A stretch of DNA of 64,000 nucleotides from Synanceia verrucosa (taxonomy: Eukaryota > Chordata > Actinopteri > Perciformes > Synanceiidae). The stretch spans positions 22,156,669 to 22,220,668 of the forward strand of contig CM056556.1 in assembly GCA_029721515.1 (NCBI GenBank). Direction: 5' to 3'. This document shows positions 59,361 through 64,000 of the stretch, in pieces (position 1 is the first letter of the stretch; each line of letters starts with the position of its first letter). The notes under the pieces are model-generated. The model ran no database searches. It was given only the letters and a program-made list of their open reading frames with translations, and was not told the origin of the DNA. Made by a program: the position numbers and the translations under genes.

Positions 59361-60303
59361 TTGAATCAGGTTTTGATGACGGTACAGGAGTTAAATATGG
59401 TATACTTCCCAACGTGGTAAGGCAACCAGGCAAAACATATGGTCTGATCATATCATCTGATGTTTCAGGTTTCAGTTATGTTCAGGTCTTGACATGTTGC
59501 TTAATCATTACTTCAATTTAAGTTTATTTAAAGTGCTTCAACATCCTCTTCATTTTACAGAAGGTATAATGATTTAAGATGCATCACTGTTGTATTCATT
59601 GGTTCAATCATGAATATATTTTAATCTTTTATCTCATTTTGCATGCTCATACTCACATCCTCAAACAGGATCCATACACGCGCATTAAATGGATGATAGA
59701 TGGATCAGTGTGGAGGTTGATTAGTCTCTGAAGAGATGGACTGTGCTTTCAGTTAAACAAGCATAATGAACACAAACTGCTTTTCTCTCAGATACTACAG
59801 TGTTTTCAACTCTTCACATTCTCCATCTTAATGCATTTTGATCATGGACAGAAGTGAGCCCCTCCTGGCATTTATGCTGAGATTACATTTTCATGAGTGA
59901 AAACCCTTTTCTCCTCTTTCAGTTTTTCCAACCTCCTTTGGGATCCAAAAATGTGCTGAGACATTCTTGATAATGTATATTAAGTCCTTGTTGTGTAGGC
60001 TCTCATTTTCTCTCCTTTGCCTATGCTCAGGATCTATTTATATTTGCACATTGCAATCATGCTCACTAGTTTCTCATGTCACAGATCTCAAATGTTGATT
60101 ATGGTTGCATTACGTATGTATATTACTTTAAAACAGCCCATACCTGCACCTCAATGGCAGCATACAGCGATATTATGATCGAGCCAGCCATTCAACTAAA
60201 AATTTTTGAGTATTGAATTTTTCTCAAAAAATTATCCAATTTGCTCTCTCAGAAGAGACAGATCTCAATAACACAAACAATGCAATTTAAGTTCAAAAAG
60301 TAT
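59361..60303. other. spacer between the two myosin genes, holding the copy 1 promoter
   Basis: About 940 bases separate the copy 1 TATA box from the copy 2 poly(A) signal. No gene or clear repeat is visible. This is the largest proximal regulatory region copy 1 can have before running into its upstream neighbour. Confidence 0.6.
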
Positions 60304-60309
60304 TTTATT
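60304..60309 (-). terminator. poly(A) signal of myosin heavy chain copy 2
   Basis: AATAAA on the minus strand (TTTATT on plus), about 57 bases after the stop codon at 60366-60368. The short 3' UTR is recognisably related to that of copy 1 (shared ATTTCACATCATATT). Confidence 0.75.
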
Positions 60310-60365
60310 GTGGTATATTTCACATCATATTGTATGATCAAAAACAGCCTATCAGCAGAAGTGGT

Positions 60366-63300
60366 TTACTCAGCTGCCTCCTTTCCCTGTTTAAATAAAA
60401 AAAAATAAAAATAATACATTAAGTGCATTTGATATTTTCCTACATAGATATCATACACAGTAAATGTTTTGTCTGTTGTTAACTCTAGTGCTACTGCATG
60501 ACGTGCAGGAGAGTAGGAGGAATATCATTTTATTTCATTTTCATTTAGCTGAAATGGATGTACATTTACCTTGCCAGAGTCACGGCTCTTTGCTCTCAGC
60601 TTGTTAACCTGGGACTCTGCAATGTCAGCACGCTCCTCAGCCTCCTCCAGCTCATGCTGGATCTTCCTGCACTTGGACAGATGAACGTTGGCCTGCTCCT
60701 CCTAGAAAATATATGTATGTATGCATAAAGGTAATGTACATCTTAAACATGTATGTATAAGTAATACAGCATATTGTATTTGCTAATTAGAATGTCCAAT
60801 TTGCTTGATGTTCTTACTTTTGGGTATCAGTTATAGTTTTTGAAATTATATCTAATTATAATAAAGAATGTAAGAGACCAAAGCTCTCTATGTCGTGAGT
60901 CATGACACCAATTTATTTTTCAATGGCTCAGGTGTGGCAGATGATGTATTACCCAAAAATGAAAGTGAATGAGAAAATTAATGCTTCACTTTTATTTTTT
61001 AGTTTTATATACTTCAGCAAATGATCAGATGCAAAGAGCATGCTTTGTTTGCATAAAATTATTCTGGAATATAACTACAGATTTTTGTCGAAAAATGAAT
61101 AAATTGTCCTTACCGCCTCCTCTGCCTGCCTCTTATAGGCCTTCACCTTGAGCTGCAACTTGTCAACCAGATCCTGCAGCCTGGTAACATTTTTCTTGTC
61201 CTCCTCAGTCTGTGATAGAAAATGAATTTGTATCTTCAAATGTTTCACCAGTACTGTTCATTTCTTGATTTGTATGTTAACCATCAATGCGACTGTACCT
61301 GATAGGTGAGCTCCTTCACCCTCCTCTCATATTTGCGGACACCCTTCACAGCATCTGCTCCACGTCTCTGCTCAGCCTCAACCTCAGCCTCCAGCTCACG
61401 CACCTTCCAAAAAGAATACAATATTTAAAATCCATTTATTTTTTTACATTTGTTTGACAATGCGTGACTTTTTTACCCTAGACTCAAGTTTCTGAAGCTG
61501 CTTCTTGCCACCCTTCATGGCCAGATTCTCAGCCTCATCCAGGCGGTGCTGCAGGTCCTTAACAGCGACCTCCAGGTTCTTCTTCATCCTCTCCAGGTGA
61601 GCGCTAGTATCCTGCTCCTTCTTCAGCTCCTCGGCCATCATAGCAGCCTAGAGGATACAGCATAACATATCCATTAGAAATATCTTGAAAAGCACATGAC
61701 AGTTAAAGTAAGAGCAAAACAAAATTAAACCCACATCAGTGATGGCCTTCTTGGCCTTATCCTCTGCATTCCTTGCTTCTTGAACAGTGTCATCCACTTC
61801 ACCCTGGACCTGGACCAGGTCAGCTTCAAGCTTCTTCTTGGTGTTCATAAGGCTTGTGTTCTAAAATTTCAGAGAATTGAGAATTTTCATGTAAAGTCTC
61901 AATGGAGTATTGAAGAAAAAAAATTGTTCAGTTTGTTCACCTGAGAATGCAGAAGTCCAACACGCTCACTGGCGTCCACAAGCTCCTGCTCAGCGATTTT
62001 GCGGCTTCTTTCTGTCTGTTCAAGAGCAGCTCTGAGTTCCTCAATCTCAGCTACCATGAGACCGTTCCTGCGATCCACCATAGCAGCTTGTTCCTTGAGG
62101 TCATCCTGGGCTCTGACAGCATCATCAAGGTGCAGTTGTGCATCCTAATGAGAGAATATCAGGGGAATATTGACTTAAATGCCAAAATGCAAACTGCTCT
62201 GACTATTGTCTGTCTCACTGTATGTTGCAATACCTTCAGCTGTGCCTGCACATTCCTCAGCTGCTTCTGGGACTCAGCAGCCTGGCGATTGGCATGGCTC
62301 AGCTGAATCTCCATCTCATTCAGATCTCCCTCCATCTTCTTCTTGATTCTCAGGGCATCATTCCTGCTCCTGACCTCAGAATCCAGAGTGCTCTGCATGG
62401 AGTCAATCACCCTCTGGCTGTTTCTCTTGATCTGCTCCATCTCCTCATCTTTTTCTGCCAGTTTCCTGTCCACTTCACCCTTAATCTGATTGAGCTCCAG
62501 CTGGACACGCAGAATCTTAGACTCTTCATGTTCCAGGGTTCCCTGATAATATAAAACAAGGAAATATTTATCTCTGACTTCAAATCTTATTTAATATATT
62601 GGTCTGTTATTTTTATTTTTTCCAAGAAGATAAAAGTACCTCAGCCTCTTCAAGTGCTGTCTGGATCTCAGACTTCTCTGTCTCAATCTGCTTCTTGGAT
62701 TTCTCCAACTCATGGATGCTCTTGCCAGTCTCACCAATCTGTTCAGTCAGATCTGAGATCTCCTCTGTGAAAAAAAAAAAAGTGTTTTATACCAAACCTT
62801 AAAATGTCATGTAGACATATTTATTCTCGCACATAACCATGTGTCAAGTTAATTGTAACTGTAACTGTAATGTAGAACTCACGTTGCAGGTTCTTGTTTT
62901 CACGCTTCATGGTCTCCAGCTGATCCAGAGCTTCCTCATAAGAGTTCTTCATCTTGAACAGCTCAGTGCTGAGAGAACGAGCCTCCTTCTGTGCTCCCTC
63001 AAGCTCTGCCTGACCCTCCTCGTACTTCTGCTTCCATTCTGCCAACACCTGAATAACACAAATAATGTCATTCAATGCAACATCAAGACAAATGCATGGA
63101 GGTATTTCAATGTTTGCATGGCTTGGACAAACAAAGTAAACAATGCTACCTTGTCAAAGTTCCTCTGCTTCTTGTCCAGGTTGGCAGCCAGACCATTGGC
63201 TCTCTCCACATCAATCATGAGGTCCTCCACCTCACTCTGAAGCCTCTGTTTGGTTTTCTCAAGAGAAGCACACTTGGAATTCACTGCCTCAATCTGCTCC

Positions 63301-64000
63301 TCAGCCTCCTGAAGACGCTGGGCCAGCTTTTTCCTGTTTAAAAAAAGGTAAGATGTGTCTCCCAATGAAAACTGCTGTCTGAAGCCTGACTAACAGGAGT
63401 CTTCAACCTGAGTTTCTGACACAATATACAGCAGTTAGCATTTCATTTTCAGCATCTAGATGAAGATATGAAGGTAGACCTGCAAAATGTTTATTCTTAA
63501 AAATGGATTGATAAAAGAAATGTGATGTGATGCTATTCTGCTTCTGAACTGGTCATTTAAATTGTTTAAATGTTACTCACTTGGCCTCCTCAAGTTCCTC
63601 AGTGCGCTGGATAGCATCAGTTTCATACTTGGATCTCCACTGAGCCACCTCACTGTTGGCCTTGGACATTCCACGCTGCAGCTCAGCCTTTGCCTCCTGC
63701 TCCTCCTCAAACTGCTCCCTCAGCAGATCACAGTCATGGCGAGCTGATTGCAGTCCATGGGCAAGAGCATTCTTGGCCTGGTGTAAGACATATTACATGA
63801 ATTTTGATTCCCAAACGACTACTACTATAACAAACTTTCTTAATAGTTCCTTACCTTAACCTCCTCTTCGATCTGTCTCTTCAGCTCCTCAATCTGCTGA
63901 GTGAAGGCCTGTTTGCCTCTGGTCAGCTGGGAGACAAGAGCTTCTTTCTCTTCAATTTGACGGCTGAACTCACCTTGTGTAAAAGATGTCACAAAACATT
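60366..64000 (-). CDS. second fast-type myosin heavy chain, last 13 coding exons, continues past the right edge
   Basis: A tandem paralogue in the same orientation as copy 1. Visible exons, by homology numbered 27 to 39: 63855-63973, 63581-63777, 63150-63333, 62883-63048, 62640-62764, 62234-62542, 61941-62144, 61735-61860, 61477-61647, 61299-61403, 61114-61209, 60570-60701 and 60366-60386. Every exon has exactly the length of its copy 1 counterpart and the frame is intact. Only the coiled-coil rod from the proximal third onward is covered; the motor and upstream exons lie beyond 64000. The proteins differ little: copy 2 ends GKEAAE where copy 1 has GKDAAE. Some introns are nearly identical between copies while others are clearly diverged. 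Confidence 0.93.

Noticed and set aside
1..64000. CRISPR arrays, operons, phage or viral genes
   Set aside because: None seen; the tandem repeats present are ordinary microsatellites and the genes are intron-split vertebrate genes.

Overview
The window is vertebrate nuclear DNA, almost certainly from a ray-finned (teleost) fish. It has long intron-split genes with GT-AG junctions, many CA, TA and GAAA microsatellites, and dense small interspersed elements of kinds common in teleost genomes. There are no operons and no bacterial or viral gene clusters. Four protein-coding loci can be rebuilt exon by exon, with reading frame kept at every junction; a fifth is cut by the right edge; one decayed duplicate is present.

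Layout. (1) 502-19763, plus strand: calretinin (calb2), 11 coding exons, 271 residues, five good EF-hands and a degenerate sixth. Its introns hold several short DNA transposons, a tRNA-derived SINE, a RecQ-helicase-like fragment and an unusual exact 86-bp direct repeat. (2) 20.4-31.4 kb: intergenic, with LINE remnants, a Harbinger-like element and back-to-back LINE tails. (3) 31461-36491, plus: a classical short-chain dehydrogenase/reductase of the C-factor/sniffer-like type, 6 exons, 263 residues, complete catalytic motifs. (4) 37550-38757: a frameshifted partial tandem copy of that gene, from late intron 2 to exon 4. (5) 40909-44761, plus: an atypical synaptotagmin-like protein with one membrane segment and two C2 domains, 8 exons, 418 residues, most calcium-ligand acidic residues missing. 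(6) About 46.2-47.6 kb: a speculative small spliced transcript beside a GC-rich, promoter-like patch. (7) 48245-58553, minus: a complete fast-skeletal-type myosin heavy chain, 39 coding exons, 1932 residues, plus two untranslated 5' exons and a TATA box near 59.36 kb. (8) 60366 to the right edge, minus: the last 13 coding exons of a second, very similar myosin heavy chain in head-to-tail tandem.

The genes do not form one pathway. Calretinin is a cytosolic calcium buffer, the reductase a metabolic NAD(P)H enzyme, the synaptotagmin-like protein probably a membrane-trafficking factor, and the myosins the thick-filament motors of fast muscle. The most informative pattern is the mosaic similarity between the two myosin copies. 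Some introns are near-identical while three adjacent ones are diverged, which points to recurrent gene conversion. No undescribed defence-like or otherwise exotic system was found. The least explained items are the 86-bp exact repeat, the helicase-bearing element and the possible small transcript upstream of the myosin cluster.
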